64,000 bases of DNA. Origin: Pegea sp. RAD2-039. Lineage: Eukaryota; Chordata; Thaliacea; Salpida; Salpidae. The stretch is from contig JAQGEQ010000363.1 in the NCBI GenBank assembly GCA_034620365.1, positions 558,001 to 622,000 of the forward strand, written 5' to 3'. The stretch's first letter is position 1. Every line of letters begins with the position of its first letter. The notes beneath the pieces were generated by a model. That model had not been told where the DNA came from and did no database searches. It worked only from the letters and a program-made list of their open reading frames with translations. Both the position numbers and the translations under genes were made by a program. Shown piece after piece: positions 61,648 through 64,000 of the stretch.

Positions 61648-63360
61648 ACAAAATCGAAAAGGGATTCAAGTATTACTCCCAAATTATTTTCTGATTTACA
61701 CGTTTTCCTGTTTCAAAAAGTTTCTTTCAAGTCGCGCTTTCCTTTCTTGGAATATCTTTTCAACTCTAACTCAATGATTTCAAGATCGCCTTTGATAACT
61801 TGTCAATGTAATAAAACTCTTTTAGCAAATAATTAAGTCTGTTTTTATCAGTGCTCGCCACTCACCACTTTAATCAAATTTAGTGATCATACATGAAGGT
61901 AGTGTTAGATCCAACATACATCTCTAATAGTCTAATAGAGCTGTCGGCGGAAGATGACATCTAGAAGCCACAGTTACGATTTTGCTCTTAAGTAGTCTAG
62001 GGTATGAGTTGTCTTTGCCATGGTGCATAGATTTCATTTGGTAAATTTGTTCATTAATTCATTAAAAGCTTAAAGAAAACATTCAAAAGTTTACAGAATA
62101 AACGAGTATGATGTTCCTAATAAAATAATTACTGAAAAATATATTTATTATCATTAATATATCTAGACTTGAAAATCAACAAATTCTGACATTTTTTTTA
62201 ACATAATCATAATCAATTCTAATTTTTTTAATTTTATTACATTAAACGCGATGTAGAGTGCCTTAAATCAGCACTTCTCACTAATGCTATGATACATGAT
62301 AATACTGTTTTTATAATGCTTATGATATGATAAAGATATAGATAATAAATATAATAAAATTAAATTAAATAATAATGATGTAATTATGATACAATTATAG
62401 AAAGAAAAAGATGTGGCACATGGCATTTCAGTAACAACCATACAGTGTAACAGTCAATAATTACACCGAATGTTAAATATATAAAAAGTAAAAAATTATC
62501 ACAGCTTACAAAATCACAATGTTGGCAATATTAGAGCGGTTCAACTTCAGCTTTAACAGCACCAGAGATTCTAACATGACAACGTCTGATGGTAGCTGGT
62601 TTTAAGTACTAATTGTGCTATGAGAAAGAATTTGCTCTGAATTTACAGCCAAAGTAGGAGCTTTGTTTGCATCTCGCCACTATGCTAGTTGTCGGTGTGT
62701 CAGTTCTTGCGATGCTTCAGCGATGCAAGCAGCAATGGTCTACTAACTGACGTACTGGAGCAATTAAATCAAATATTAAAAAAAGAGAGTTTCCACAAGA
62801 CATGCATGATGCAAGGATCATGAAATTTTACAAAATAAATGATGTCAGATCTGATTGCAATATTCACAAAGGAAAATCTGTGCTTAAGGTTGTAAAGTAC
62901 TTCGAGGTTTGCTACTTCCTCTTCTGCAAATATTACTGAAAGAATAAATCCTGAGTCAAACCCCAGGTTTCGATCTAACATCTTTTTCTGTTAAGATAAG
63001 CTGTCATTCTGTTGATGCTAAATCGTTCTGCTAATTTGGAAAGCAACAAAAAAGTTAATTTTACAACTAATTTTAGCTTCAAGTTTTAAAATTTCAAGAA
63101 CATTTTCTTTTAATATATAGTAACATTGAAAAAAAAAACTAAAACTTCCATTTGAAAGATGATAAAAACAGCTTCAAGTTAATGATATGAGAAGACAAAA
63201 AAGTTTAAGGTTGTATGTTTTCAGAAATTAATTTTTAAAGATAGATAAAATAAATTATTAAAGTGAGCAGCTTAATGTGAAAATAAAATAAGTTAAATCT
63301 TTCAAAATTAGCACAAAGATAAAAGTTCTTAGATAAATTGCTTAATTTCATTTAAACGCA
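61648..63360. other. Block-2-specific spacer with LINE fragment, no gene recognised
   Basis: Identity with block 1 ends at about 61855. From about 61950 to 63350 there is no counterpart in block 1. Apart from the LINE piece at 62395-62660 I see only AT-rich DNA; the minus-strand frame at 62981-62769 is not recognisable. Confidence 0.5.
62395..62660 (-). mobile_element. LINE 3'-end fragment
   Basis: Similar to 5220-5480: the shared 3' UTR and the last codons of the polyprotein (CACAATGTTGGCAATATTA marks the C-terminal IANIV). It is cut off at about 62640. Confidence 0.8.
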
Positions 63361-63860
63361 CTATTTAGCATTACATGCTGGATATTTTGCAAATATAATT
63401 ACAATACAGATACCCATCCATTTGTGTGAATAGTCAAACAGTTTTAAGAGTTAAATTCTAAATCAAGGTAGCCAAACTTTGAGCTTTAAAAAAAGTCTTG
63501 GATATTTTGTTTTAGCTCGTTTGTATACTAAACAAATTTGTAATTATCGAAAATATGGCAAACATTTGATTTCAAACAAGAATTATGTTTCTCAATCATA
63601 ACTGATTTAATATATCAGACAAAAAGTAATACACAATCAAACTTTTGGCTTTTTATTTGTTTTATTGAATGAAATATACCGAAATTCGTGAAAACGTTTA
63701 AAAGTTTGCAATAATGCAGTCTAATAACAGAGTTTTCAAAGATTGTGAATAAATTAACAAATTTATAATCACTTTCTGTGGAAATATTTGAAGAGCTTTC
63801 TCTTATATATTCTTATATTGAAGTTTTATTGATGTTTGCAAACATCCACAATAAATTACT

Positions 63861-64000
63861 TCATTTTACAATTAATAAAGTAAAGTTAAATGAAGGAAAT
63901 ATTAATTTTGAGGATGCAGCACCCATATAATAGAAGGTTTTGTCAATTATGGAGCTTTTGCAAGAAATGCTAAGTTTGTTTTTCAAACTTTTCCAAACTG
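63861..64000 (-). CDS. Orphan basic protein, copy 2 (C-terminal part, cut by window end)
   Basis: Matches the last 46 codons of the gene at 38605-39558. The frame is open to the window edge and ends FNFTLLIVK with a stop at 63861-63863 (one substitution, Ala to Val, near the end). Its 3' flank 63360-63860 matches 38090-38600. Confidence 0.75.
   Translation of the reverse strand, partial: VWKSLKNKLSISCKSSIIDKTFYYMGAASSKLIFPSFNFTLLIVK

Larger units (their letters stand above)
42680..64000. repeat. Large direct duplication, block 2
   Basis: Second copy of block 1 in the same orientation, running beyond the window. It contains additional DNA at about 47386-53060 and at about 61950-63350, the latter between the micro-exon gene and the orphan gene, and a deletion of about 950 bp in the furin-like gene. 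Confidence 0.9.

Overview
This is nuclear DNA of an animal. It is very AT-rich, most genes have spliceosomal introns (often under 110 bp, GT..AG), and it encodes clear metazoan proteins: proteasome beta-5, WDR82, an ING1/2-type PHD protein, CDK5-like kinases, a CKAP5 TOG fragment and an ODAD3-like coiled coil. A gene built almost entirely of tiny symmetric exons, tRNA-derived SINEs and a strong 3' splice acceptor 14-39 nt before nearly every start codon together suggest a flatworm-like lineage with spliced-leader trans-splicing. That assignment is inference; no species is identified.

Layout. (1) 0.8-4.65 kb, minus: a predicted type I membrane protein with a long acidic heptad-repeat ectodomain; its 3' end is scattered over six small downstream exons, one of them only 4 nt. 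(2) 5.1-5.9 kb: 3' fragment of a LINE. (3) 9.3-13.7 kb, plus: three housekeeping genes head to tail, PSMB5, WDR82 and ING, a candidate polycistron. (4) 14.9-22.4 kb: an intact intronless CDK5-like gene (minus), then decayed duplicates of the ING/CDK neighbourhood (ING pseudogene, CDK pseudogene, CKAP5 fragment, further CDK and ING-flank pieces) and a SINE. (5) 23.4-39.6 kb: block 1 of a large direct duplication: a secreted furin-like cysteine-repeat gene, a 32-exon micro-exon gene of 705 codons, and a minus-strand basic orphan gene. (6) 40-42.5 kb: a short coiled-coil gene (minus) and LINE fragments. (7) 42.7-64 kb: block 2, the second copy of block 1. Here the furin-like gene is truncated, the micro-exon gene carries a 1-nt deletion and a lost splice donor, and about 5.7 kb of extra DNA holding a third CDK5-like gene and a LINE fragment separates the two. 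The orphan gene copy runs off the window end.

Main points of interest. The micro-exon gene is the most unusual object: 32 exons of 14-120 bp, all but the last junction in phase 0, with a seven-exon cassette duplicated inside the gene and the whole gene duplicated again about 24 kb away. A tract of about 1.8 kb at the 3' end of the two copies reads as identical while flanking DNA is visibly diverged, which looks like recent gene conversion. The splice models were assembled by hand from GT/AG sites and reading-frame continuity; no transcript data were available.
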